A DNA stretch of 56,772 bases from Defluviicoccus sp. bin129 (lineage in GTDB: Bacteria > Pseudomonadota > Alphaproteobacteria > MPNO01): contig MPNO01000025.1 in the NCBI GenBank assembly GCA_002239065.1, positions 1 to 56,772 of the forward strand, given 5' to 3'. A model generated the notes under the pieces. That model was not told the DNA's origin and made no database searches. It saw only the letters and a program-made list of their open reading frames with translations. Below are positions 10,362 through 18,780 of the stretch, piece by piece. A program made the position numbers and the translations under genes. Numbering within the stretch: the first letter of the stretch is position 1; the number at the start of each line of letters is the position of its first letter.

Positions 10362-11135
10362 CTAGACGCGCCCGGCGATTCCTTCGTCGAGATCGAACCC
10401 GCCCCCCGCGAAGGCGCGTTCCGCGGCCTCGACGAAGGCCTGTGTCTCGTCCTCGGTCATCGCGCCGCGGAACATCTCGCGGCGCATCGAGACCCGCTGA
10501 TCGCTGATCGCCCGGATCGCCCCGGTCATCCGCGCGAGATCGTCCTCGCCGCCGATCAGGGAGACCGCCTCGCGCGCCATCTCCTTGTAGTGGTCGCGCT
10601 CGTCGTCGTAGATCACCTGCATCGCGCGCGCGGTCATCTCGTTGAGCGCGCTGCCGGCGAGCTTCGCGCCCTCGCGGAACAGCCGGGCGCCGCCGCCCTC
10701 GGTGAAGCCGACGGCGGCGCGCTCGATCGGCGAGCCCGAGCGGACATGGGCCCGGCGCAGATCGCCGAGCTTCTTCTCCTCGGGGAGCTGGACCGTGTCG
10801 TCGGGCGAGATCGGGCGGCCGACGATGTGCTCGAACACGTCGGCCAGCAGCGCATAGTGGTTGAACTCGTCGGCGAGCTGGGTGAGGCGGAAATGGAACT
10901 CGCGCCGCGGGATCGTCCTGTCGACCTCGGGGAAGCACTCGACCAGCGCGGCGAGCTCGCGGTGCAGCCCGTTGAAATAGCCGTCGACCGGGTTGAGCTC
11001 CTTCCAGAGCTGGGCCTTCAGGTAGAAGACATGGTCTTCCTCGCTCGCCCGGTCGTAGAACCGGCGCGCGATTTCCCCCTCGGCCTCCCAATAGGGCCAG
11101 GCGGCGGCGAGCAGTGCGTGTTCGGTTGCCGTCAT
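10362..11135 (-). CDS. Ferritin-like (diiron-type helical) protein of unknown function
   Basis: The 257-residue protein starts at ATG 11135 (MTATEHALL). The open frame continues upstream, but only as antisense of the flavoprotein gene. It is rich in helix-forming residues and carries paired carboxylate/His motifs: EEDH at 32-35, E90-x2-H93 (EFNHY) and E179-x2-H182 (ERDHY). This spacing is that of ferritin-like four-helix proteins that bind two metals. I cannot name a reaction; rubrerythrin-like, oxygenase-like or iron-storage roles are possible. It is divergent from a fumarate-reductase-like flavoprotein with a 90-bp gap, so they may share control. Confidence 0.65.
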   Translation of the reverse strand: MTATEHALLAAAWPYWEAEGEIARRFYDRASEEDHVFYLKAQLWKELNPVDGYFNGLHRELAALVECFPEVDRTIPRREFHFRLTQLADEFNHYALLADVFEHIVGRPISPDDTVQLPEEKKLGDLRRAHVRSGSPIERAAVGFTEGGGARLFREGAKLAGSALNEMTARAMQVIYDDERDHYKEMAREAVSLIGGEDDLARMTGAIRAISDQRVSMRREMFRGAMTEDETQAFVEAAERAFAGGGFDLDEGIAGRV

Positions 11136-11225
11136 GTGCGTCTCCCCGATCCCGCCGCGATGATAGCGACGGCCCCGCCTGCGGCAAGCGTTGCGGGGTT
11201 TCCGGCGCTCTGAGACAATGCGCCG

Positions 11226-12941
11226 ATGCCCGAACTCGATACCGACGTGCTGGTGGTCGGCGCCGGCGGCGCCGGCATGTACGCCGCGGTCGCCGCCGCC
11301 CGCGCGGGCGCGCGCGTGGTGCTCGCCGACAAGAGCCTGGTCGGGCGCGGCGGGGCGACGATCATGGCGCAGATGACCGTCGCCGCCGCGGTCGGCGAGT
11401 GGGAGCCCGATCACTGGACCCACCATCTCGCCGACACCGTCGAGGCCGGGCGCGGGCTGTGCGACGAGCGCCTGGCCGCGATCCTGTGCGAGGAGGCGCC
11501 GGTCCGCATCCGGGAGATGGATTCGTGGCGGGTCGGCTGGGCGCGCGAGGACGGCCGCATGCGGGCGGTGATGGCGCCGGGCCACAAGATCCCGCGCTGC
11601 GTCTATGTCGATTTCCTCAATACCGGCCCGGCGGTGGCCAAGACGCTGCGCACCCGGGTGGCGCAGGGCGCGGGGATCGCGCGAATAAGCGGGCTCTCGA
11701 TCGCCGATCTCGTGGTGCATGACGGGCGGGTCGCGGGCGCGGTCGGGATCAACCTCGAAGACGGCCAGCCGGTCGGGATCGCGGCCGCGGCGGTGATCCT
11801 CGCCGCCGGCGGGCTCACCCGGCTGTTCCGGCGCAACAGCGCCTCGGCCAATATGGGCGGCGATGCCTATGCGCTGGCGCTGAATGCCGGCGCCGAGCTG
11901 ATCGACATGGAGTTCCCGCAGTTCTTCCCGATCGGCCATCTGGCGCCGCGGCTGGTCGGGATGGACCCGATCATGTGGGACCCGTTCCGCTACAAGCTCG
12001 GCGGACGGCTGCTCAACGGCAGGATGGAAGAGTTCATCGAGAACTACGGCGAGCGCGACTCGGGCGTCTATACCGCGCCCCGCGACATCACCTCCTACGC
12101 CATCGTCAAGGAGTGCGCGGCCGGGCGCGGCTCGCCCAATGGCGGGGCCTATCTCAGCTTCGAGCACATTCCCGAACCGGAGCTCAGGCTTGCCTTCGGG
12201 CCGGTCATCGACCGGCTGGCGAAGAACGGGATCGACCTGACGAAGCGCCCCGTCGAGGTCGCGCCGATCGCGCATTACCACATGGGCGGCGTGCGGGTGG
12301 ACGAGCGCATGGCGACCCGCGTCGAGGGGCTGTACGCCGCCGGCGAGGCGGTCGGCGGCGCGAACGGCGCCAACCGGCTGTCGGGGAATGCGATCCCGGA
12401 GGCCTTCGTGTTCGGCGAACGCGCCGGCCGCTTCGCCGCCCAGCGCAAGGATGAGCCTCGCGCCTGGCGGAGCGCCGACGACGCGCAGGCGGGGCGGCTG
12501 GTCGAGCGCGCGCATGGGGCCGGCGGCGGCGAGGCGGCCGGGCTCGGCGCGCTGCTGCGCGAGCTGCAGGCGCTGATGTGGGACGATGTCGGCCTGCTCA
12601 GGACCGAGCACGGGCTCTCCCGCGCGCTCGGGCGGATCCGCGAGATGCGGACGGACGAGCTGCCGTCCCTCGCGCCCCGGCGCAAGGCGCATTTCGATCA
12701 CGCCCTGCTCGACTGGCTGGACCTCGGGGCGTCGCTGCTGGCGGCGGAATCGGTGGCGCTGGCGGCGCTCGACCGCAGGGAGAGCCGGGGCGCGCATCAG
12801 CGCGAGGACCATGTCGCGACCGATCCGGCTCGCGCCCGCAACCAGGTGCTGCGGCTGTCGGCGGATGGCGCGCTGGACAGCGCCTGGGCCGACATCGTCG
12901 CCGCGCCGCACGCCCGGGCGCCGCTGGAGGCGGCGGAATGA
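11226..12941 (+). CDS. Fumarate reductase/succinate dehydrogenase-like flavoprotein subunit
   Basis: The 571-residue FAD protein begins with [21 protein letters not shown] and has the flavin-family motif HYHMGGVRVDE at about 350. This is followed by GLYAAGEAVGG and NRLSGNAIPEAFVFG near residue 390. The N-terminal region reads GRGGATIMAQM and lacks the His that binds FAD covalently in SdhA/FrdA. Aspartate oxidase-like or fumarate-reductase-like chemistry on another dicarboxylate is possible. Its stop overlaps the ATG of a [2Fe-2S] protein, so the two almost certainly act as a flavoprotein/iron-sulfur pair. No membrane anchor genes are present. Confidence 0.87.
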   Translation: MPELDTDVLVVGAGGAGMYAAVAAARAGARVVLADKSLVGRGGATIMAQMTVAAAVGEWEPDHWTHHLADTVEAGRGLCDERLAAILCEEAPVRIREMDSWRVGWAREDGRMRAVMAPGHKIPRCVYVDFLNTGPAVAKTLRTRVAQGAGIARISGLSIADLVVHDGRVAGAVGINLEDGQPVGIAAAAVILAAGGLTRLFRRNSASANMGGDAYALALNAGAELIDMEFPQFFPIGHLAPRLVGMDPIMWDPFRYKLGGRLLNGRMEEFIENYGERDSGVYTAPRDITSYAIVKECAAGRGSPNGGAYLSFEHIPEPELRLAFGPVIDRLAKNGIDLTKRPVEVAPIAHYHMGGVRVDERMATRVEGLYAAGEAVGGANGANRLSGNAIPEAFVFGERAGRFAAQRKDEPRAWRSADDAQAGRLVERAHGAGGGEAAGLGALLRELQALMWDDVGLLRTEHGLSRALGRIREMRTDELPSLAPRRKAHFDHALLDWLDLGASLLAAESVALAALDRRESRGAHQREDHVATDPARARNQVLRLSADGALDSAWADIVAAPHARAPLEAAE

Positions 12942-13291
12942 GCGCCGGGAGCGTTACCATCCGGGTGCGCCGGGGGGCGCCGGACGAGCCGTCCCGGATC
13001 GAGACCTTCACCGTCCCCTACAGCGAGGGCATGTCGGTGCTGGACGCGGTGATGTGGGTGCGCGGCCATGTCGATTCGACGCTCGCCATCCGCTACGCCT
13101 GCATCAACGCCAATGCCTGCAAGGAATGCATGGTGCGGGTCGACGGCAAGACCGGCTATGCCTGCACCTCGCGGCTGGGGGCGGACGGCGCGCTGATCGA
13201 GCCGCTCGGCAACAAGGCGCTGATCCGCGACCTGGTGACCGATATCGTGCCGCCCAAGGAACGCCTCGACGCCCATCTTGAAGAGGGCTGA
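12938..13291 (+). CDS. Short [2Fe-2S] subunit resembling the N-terminal domain of SdhB/FrdB
   Basis: The 117-residue protein starts at an ATG overlapping the stop of the flavoprotein gene (ATGA). The fold looks like the plant-type ferredoxin domain of succinate dehydrogenase iron-sulfur subunits. Cysteines C55, C61, C64 and C76 give C-x5-C-x2-C-x11-C. The usual spacing in FrdB is C-x4-C-x2-C-x11-C, so the first loop is one residue longer. The C-terminal domain that carries the [4Fe-4S] and [3Fe-4S] clusters is missing completely. It is most likely the electron-transfer partner of the preceding flavoprotein. Confidence 0.75.
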   Translation: MSAGSVTIRVRRGAPDEPSRIETFTVPYSEGMSVLDAVMWVRGHVDSTLAIRYACINANACKECMVRVDGKTGYACTSRLGADGALIEPLGNKALIRDLVTDIVPPKERLDAHLEEG

Positions 13292-13307
13292 CGGCGGCCG
13301 GGCTTCC

Positions 13308-14408
13308 TCACCCGACGGTCCAGATCGTCTCCGAAAACCCGCATTCCCGGCAGTCGCGCAGATACGCGTCGCCCTCGTTGCGGATCCGCACCTTGGCATC
13401 CCCCCGGCCCTTGGCCCCGCATGAAGAGCACACGAGCGGCATGGAGGTGTTCCTGCCGCAGGAACCGCAAGTCCAGAAATGCCCGTACTCGCCGGAACCC
13501 GCGGTCAGGTCACGGCCGTCGCAATGCCGGCATGCCGCTTCGCCGACCCGGACGGCAGCGCCGCGCCCGGCCCCGTTTCGCCGCGGAATGCCGTTGACGA
13601 CCGGGTTGCCGCAGCGCCCCGGCCGATCGTCCGGATCGTCCGCGTTCAGCGCCGCCAGAAAGCCCGCCACCTCCGCGACGTCCCGGGACGCCATGCGCCA
13701 CCCGCCATAGGCGCGGCCCGGCCCGATGCGCAGGATGCTGGCGCCCGTGCGGTGGCGCTCGATTTCGCGGCACACCTTGTCGGGGATCGTGTCCGCCTTG
13801 CCGACGATCGGCGGAAACGACTTGCCGGGCTGCTTGCGGCCTTCGATCCGCTCGAAGATCCCGTAATCCGAGGCCGCGAAGACCAGCTGCAGCGGCGCGC
13901 GCCGGAACCCCAGCTGGTCGGTCCCGTCCACGAGCTTCGCGAAGGTGCGGAACCCGAAAGGCTGCCTTCCGACCAGCTCCTCCCGCCGGCGCTCGAGGAA
14001 GCCGCGCAGGAATTCGGCCTGCGTCTCCGCCCGTTCGACCGGGCACTGCATCCCGGTCTCCCTGCCCCGGCAAAAGCGGGTCCACTCGTACCCGCCCGAG
14101 CCATCGGACCGGACCGCCACCTCCCCCGCCACCGACTTGCTCTCGACGACGAACATGCCCCAGCGATGGACGATCAGGTGGTCGATCAGGCACACGCCCG
14201 GAGAGCCGTCCGGCTCCGGGTGTTCGGGATCCTCGATCCTCAGATCGTGCAGCACGTGGACGTTGGGATGGTCCTCGAAGCTGCTTTGCAGGTGGTACGC
14301 CACGCGCCTCTCGGCCGTGGCGCCGTCTTGTAGGCGGCGGTCCGGCTGTTCCGCCTTGTGCTGGTATGGTTTCGCGATCATCTGGCTGCTGTTGAGAAGG
14401 TCATGCAT
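13308..14408 (-). CDS. NERD-domain nuclease-like protein with C-terminal zinc fingers
   Basis: The 366-residue protein carries a nuclease-related (NERD) domain in its first third: GATAERRVAYHL, then LIDHLIVHRWGMFVVESKS with the D...ExK catalytic pattern. The C-terminus has four CxxC pairs (CRHC, CGSC, CSSC, CREC), like the topoisomerase-I-type zinc ribbons that often accompany NERD domains. A DNA-processing or defence role is plausible but unproven. It is convergent with the [2Fe-2S] gene, 16 bp away. No restriction, helicase or toxin partner lies nearby. Confidence 0.82.
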   Translation of the reverse strand: MHDLLNSSQMIAKPYQHKAEQPDRRLQDGATAERRVAYHLQSSFEDHPNVHVLHDLRIEDPEHPEPDGSPGVCLIDHLIVHRWGMFVVESKSVAGEVAVRSDGSGGYEWTRFCRGRETGMQCPVERAETQAEFLRGFLERRREELVGRQPFGFRTFAKLVDGTDQLGFRRAPLQLVFAASDYGIFERIEGRKQPGKSFPPIVGKADTIPDKVCREIERHRTGASILRIGPGRAYGGWRMASRDVAEVAGFLAALNADDPDDRPGRCGNPVVNGIPRRNGAGRGAAVRVGEAACRHCDGRDLTAGSGEYGHFWTCGSCGRNTSMPLVCSSCGAKGRGDAKVRIRNEGDAYLRDCRECGFSETIWTVG

Positions 14409-14511
14409 ACCGGGTTGCCCCGGCGAGCGAATGTCTCACGGGCATGCCGTCCGCAACAGCCGAATCAGCGTGCCGCGCCCGGGACAAATCGTCGCACCGG
14501 CTCGGGCGGAG

Positions 14512-15531
14512 TCAGGCCTCCTCGGCGATCAGGCGGTCGAGCACGCGGTGCGCGGCGAGGACCCCGGCATCGGCGTTGATGTCGACCCGCGGCAGCCCGG
14601 CGGGCATGGTCTCGATACTCCGCTGCTGCGCTTCGATCAGCCCGACATCCTCGCCGAAGGTGGTCTCCGCCGCCTCGGCCAGGTAGGCGGTGACCGACTC
14701 GTCTTCCAGGTTGAAGCCACGCGCGTGGTGCCAGAAATAATGCGCGCTGGTCTCGGTCTCCGGGGTGACGGTGTGGTTCGAGTAGAGCTCGATCCCGCCC
14801 GCCCGGTTGCCCTCGCGCGCGCCCCGCCCCGCGGGGGCGCAGCCCGCGTCGATCACGACATGGCTGGGCGGGGTCCAGGTGATCAGCTGCCAGCGGTCGA
14901 CGTCGTGGTCGATGCCGCCGGCGCGGGCGAACATGCCGGGCGGCTTGCCGCCCATGATCCAGCGGTCGACATGGACCCGGTCGCCGTCGCGGCTGACCTC
15001 GACCGGGAATTCGGCGACGCGGTCGGTGCCCAGCGTGGCGCCGTGGACGAACTGCACATGCGACAGGTCGAGCAGATTGTCGACGATCAGGCGGTAGCCG
15101 CCGGCGACGTGGAACCGCCCCTGCACCGACCGCCACGCCGGGTCGTCGTTCCAGTGGTAGTCGGGGACCGTCGCCGCATCCGCCCGCGCGGGATCGCCCA
15201 TCCAGATCCAGACGAAGCGGTCGCGCTCGACCACGGGGAAGGATTGCACCCGGGCGCCGGGCGGCACCGCGGTCTGGCCCGGCACCTCGATGCAGGTCCC
15301 GTCGCGCGCGAATTTGAGGCCGTGATAGCCGCACCGGATACCGCCCGCCTCGACGCGGCCATGCGACAGCGGGGCGTGGCGGTGGATGCAGCGGTCGGCC
15401 AGCGCGGCGGCCCTTCCGTCGGCGTCGCGGAACAGCACCACCGGCCGGTCCAGGATGCGCCGCGCGAGCGGCGCCTCGCCGACTTCCTCGTCCCACGCCG
15501 CGGCGTACCAGCAATTCTTCAGGAAGGCCAT
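14512..15531 (-). CDS. Rieske non-heme iron oxygenase, vanillate demethylase (VanA)-like
   Basis: The 339-residue terminal oxygenase carries the Rieske ligands C48, H50, C67 and H70 (DRCIHRHAPLSHG and IRCGYHG). The mononuclear iron motif DNLLDLSHVQFVH gives the 2-His-1-carboxylate facial triad. The length and the start MAFLKNCWYAAAW match the VanA/phthalate-type oxygenase family, which demethylates or hydroxylates aromatic acids. It starts 11 nt after the preceding molybdopterin-subunit gene on the same strand with a good AAGGAG site. It is probably the third gene of an SDR-molybdenum hydroxylase-oxygenase operon. No reductase component is seen in the window. Confidence 0.9.
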   Translation of the reverse strand: MAFLKNCWYAAAWDEEVGEAPLARRILDRPVVLFRDADGRAAALADRCIHRHAPLSHGRVEAGGIRCGYHGLKFARDGTCIEVPGQTAVPPGARVQSFPVVERDRFVWIWMGDPARADAATVPDYHWNDDPAWRSVQGRFHVAGGYRLIVDNLLDLSHVQFVHGATLGTDRVAEFPVEVSRDGDRVHVDRWIMGGKPPGMFARAGGIDHDVDRWQLITWTPPSHVVIDAGCAPAGRGAREGNRAGGIELYSNHTVTPETETSAHYFWHHARGFNLEDESVTAYLAEAAETTFGEDVGLIEAQQRSIETMPAGLPRVDINADAGVLAAHRVLDRLIAEEA

Positions 15532-15542
15532 CGCGCGCTCCT

Positions 15543-17959
15543 TCAGCGCCGCGCGGCGGCGACCGCCGCGGCGATCCGGTCGGGGGCAATCGGCACATCG
15601 TCGATGAGGATGCCGAACGGCGCAAGCGCGTCCTCGACCGCGGCGGCGAGCGCGGCGGGCGCCGGGATCACCCCGCCTTCCCCCGCCCCCTTGGCGCCGA
15701 GCGGGTTGAGCGGGGTGGGCGACTCGGTGTGGCGCAGCCCGATCCGCGGCGCCTCGCAGGCGCCGGGCATCACGTACTCGCCCAGATTGACCGTCATCGG
15801 CTGCCCCGCATCGTCGAACACCATGCGTTCGTAGAGCGCGCTGCCGATGCCGTGCACCGCCCCGCCGACCACCTGGCCCTCGACGATCATCGGGTTGATC
15901 ATGCGCCCGCAGTCATGGACCACCGTGTAGCGCAGGATGTCGACCGCTCCGGTCTCGATGTCGACCTCGACCTCCGCGACATGGCAGCCGTTGCAATAGG
16001 TCAGCGTGTCGGGGACGAAGGTGCCGAGCGCCTCCATCCCGGGCTCCATCCCGCCGGGGAGCGCGTAGCCCGGCTGGCCGGCAAGCGCCCGGGCGATGTC
16101 GCCGAGCCCGACGGACAGGTCCGCCACCCCGCGCACCCGAACCCGCCCGCCGGCGAGCTCGAGATCGTCGGGCGCGGCCTCCAGCATGTGCGCGGCGACC
16201 CGGATCGCCTTGTCGGCCAGCGCCGAGGCGGCGATGTGGGCCGACGAGCCCGCCGTCACCGCCTGCCGGCTGGCGAAGGCGCCGAGGCCGAGGGAAACCG
16301 AATCCGTGTCACCCGCCGTGACGTCGACGACGCGGGGATCGAGACCGAGCGCCGAGGCGCAGACCTGGGCGAGCGCGGTCCTGAGCCCCTGGCCCTGGTC
16401 GGTCGCCCCGGTGGCGAGCGTCACCCGGCCCGACGGGTGGACGCGGATGCGGGCGGATTCGAAGGGGCCGCGCCCGGTGCCTTCGACATAGTTGCCGACG
16501 CCGATCCCGACATGGCGGCCGGCTTCGCGCAGCGCCGCCTGGCGGTCGCGGAAGGAGCCGTATGCCGCCGCCTCCAGCGCCAGCGACAGGGTGGCCGGGT
16601 AGTCCCCGCTGTCATAGGTCATCCAGGTGCCGTCGCGGTTCCTGACCGGGGTCCGGTAGGGCATGGAATCGGGCCGGATCAGGTTGCGGCGGCGGATCTC
16701 CGCCCGGTCGAGCCCGAGCAGCCCGGCCGCCCGGTCGAGCAGCCGTTCCATGGCGAACGTGCCCTGCGGACGCCCGGCGCCGCGCACCGGCGTCACCGGC
16801 ACCTTGTTGGTCGCGGCCAGGCTGATGTCGAGCGCATAGGCCGGCACCGCGTAGGGGCCGAGCAGGTTGGTGGCCGAGTTGTAGGGCAGGTTGACGCCGT
16901 AGGGCGTGTAGGCGCCGTGGTCGTGGACCAGCGTGCCGCGGACCCCGAGAATCCGGCCCTCGGCGTCGAGCGCCATCTCCACCTCCCAGAACTGGTCGCG
17001 CTCCTGGGTGGTGGCGGTGAAGTGCTCGCGCCGGTCCTCGATCCACTTCACCGGGCGGCCGAGGATGCGCGCGGCGAGCGCCACCACCGCCTCCTCGGCG
17101 TAGAACACGAATTTGGGCCCGAACCCGCCGCCGACATCGGGGGCGACGACGCGGAGCCCGTCCTCGCCGCAGCCGAGCAAATCCGATAGCACGGCGTGCG
17201 CGCGATGCGGCATCTGGGTGCCGCTCCACAGGGTGAGCCGGCCGTCATTGGGATCGAGCCGGGCGAGCGCGCCGCGGCACTCGATGGCGTGCCCCAGCCC
17301 CTTGTTCTGGTGCATCGCGGCGCGGACCACGTGGCGCGCGCCGGCGAAGGCCCGCCCGCAATCCCCGTATTCCATGGTCAGCGCCGCGACCAGGTTGTCG
17401 GAAATCGCATCGTGGGCGGGCGGCGCGCCGTCTTCCAGCGCGCGGCGGCAATCGATCGCCGGCGCGAGCGGCCGGTAGTCGACGGCGACCAGGGCGGCGG
17501 CGTCCTCGGCGCGATAGGGGCTGTCGGCGATCACCGCCGCCACCGGCTCGCCGACATAGCGGACCTCGCCGTCGGCCAGGATCGGCGGGGGCCGGGCCCG
17601 GGGGGGGGCCCCCCGCGGGCGGGGGGGGGGGGCGAGCACCCCGCCGCCCCCCGCGCGCGCGGGCGCCGGGGCGGGTCCAGCGCATGGCGGATCGCTCCCG
17701 AAGGCTGGGCGAGCGGCATCGTCACCCGGGTCACCTGGGCGCGCAGGTCGTCGAGGGCGAGGACCGCGCGCACCCCGGGCGACGCCAGCGCGGCCGCGCG
17801 GTCGATGCCGCCGATCCGGGCATGCGCTTCGCCGCTCCTGACGAAGACGGCGTGGAGCAAATCGGGGAAGCGCAAATCGTCGACGAACCGGCCCCGCCCG
17901 CGCAGCAGCGCCGGGTCTTCGATCCTGGGGACCGGCCTGCCGACGGGGTCGGAGCTCAA
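15543..17959 (-). CDS. Xanthine/CO dehydrogenase family molybdopterin-binding large subunit, frameshifted
   Basis: The N-terminal part (TTG 17959, SSDPVGRPVPRIEDPALLRGRGRFVDD) and the rest (RYVGEPVAAVIAD onward) lie in different frames. The break falls in an almost A/T-free stretch at 17584-17675. Restored, the protein would have about 800 residues. It has the molybdopterin motif GGGFGPKF, a PVRGAGRPQG loop and the catalytic Glu in KGAGEGG. The loop lacks the Cys of true CO dehydrogenases (AYRCSFR), so a ring-hydroxylating or aldehyde-oxidising role is likelier. The TTG start overlaps the stop of the SDR gene. No FAD or [2Fe-2S] subunit gene is nearby. Confidence 0.82.
17584..17675. other. 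Extreme GC stretch with G homopolymers at the frameshift
   Basis: About 90 bp contain only two A residues and no T, including runs of 12 G (17621-17632) and 9 G. No other part of the window looks like this. It falls where the molybdopterin-subunit gene changes frame, at a position with little family conservation. A base-calling or assembly error is the simplest explanation; a real G-rich insertion is the alternative. Confidence 0.75.
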
Positions 17960-18708
17960 GGCCTCACCCAGCCGCCGTCGACATAGAGCGTCTGGCCGGT
18001 GACGAAGGCGGCATCGTCGCTGGCGAGGAAGGACAGCGTGCCGGCCAGGTCGTCGGGCCTCTGCTCGCGCTTGATGGCCTGCATGGAAGCGACCGCGGCG
18101 AAGCGTTCGTCCGACCGCGGGTTGGTCACCTGGGTGCCGTGGGTGCGCACCAGGCTGGGCGCGATCGCGTTCACCGTGATCCCCCTGTCCGCGAGGTCGC
18201 TGGCGAGCGCCCGGGTGAAGCCGATCGCGCCCCCCTTGCTCGCGATGTAGTGGCTGTAGCCGGTCACCGGCGTGCCGAAGGTGTTGGACGCCATGTTGAC
18301 GATCCGGCCCCAGCCGCGCTCGACCATGCCGGGCGCGAAGGCCTTCGCCGTCAGGAACATGGAATCGAGGTTGATCGCCATCACCCGCCGCCACTTGGCG
18401 AAGGTGACCGCCTCGAAGGGCTCGTTGGGATAGATTCCTGCATTGTTGACCAGGATGTCGCAGCGCCCGAAGCGTTCGCCGATCTCGCCGGCGAGGCGGG
18501 CGACGTCGTCCTCGGAGGTGACGTCGCAGGCGAACGAGGCGGCGTCCGCCCCGGCGCCGGACAGCATCGCCATCGTCTCCGTCGCCGGTTCGAGATCGAC
18601 CACCGCGACCGCCGCGCCGTCCGCGGCGAGCCGCCGTGCGAAGGCCTGGCCGATCCCCACGGCTCCGCCGGTCACCGCCGCGACCCGGCCCTGATGACGA
18701 TTCGACAT
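17956..18708 (-). CDS. Short-chain dehydrogenase/reductase
   Basis: The 250-residue classical SDR has the cofactor motif TGGAVGIG at about 14-21, an Asp after the second strand (VVDLE) that favours NAD, the NNAG motif, and YIASKGG with the catalytic Tyr and Lys. The C-terminus VTGQTLYVDGGW is typical of the family. A GGGAG site precedes ATG 18708. It is the first gene of a three-gene run with a molybdenum hydroxylase large subunit and a Rieske oxygenase. It may oxidise an alcohol intermediate of the same pathway. Confidence 0.92.
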   Translation of the reverse strand: MSNRHQGRVAAVTGGAVGIGQAFARRLAADGAAVAVVDLEPATETMAMLSGAGADAASFACDVTSEDDVARLAGEIGERFGRCDILVNNAGIYPNEPFEAVTFAKWRRVMAINLDSMFLTAKAFAPGMVERGWGRIVNMASNTFGTPVTGYSHYIASKGGAIGFTRALASDLADRGITVNAIAPSLVRTHGTQVTNPRSDERFAAVASMQAIKREQRPDDLAGTLSFLASDDAAFVTGQTLYVDGGWVRP

Positions 18709-18780
18709 CGCGCAACTCCCTTTGGCATGGCTGGCGAACTATCATCGCGATCGGGCGGAATATTGGTAGGGGGGCGAGCG

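Noticed and set aside
17584..17675. Functional G-quadruplex element
   Set aside because: The G runs could form one, but the location inside a coding region at a frame break makes a sequence error a better explanation.
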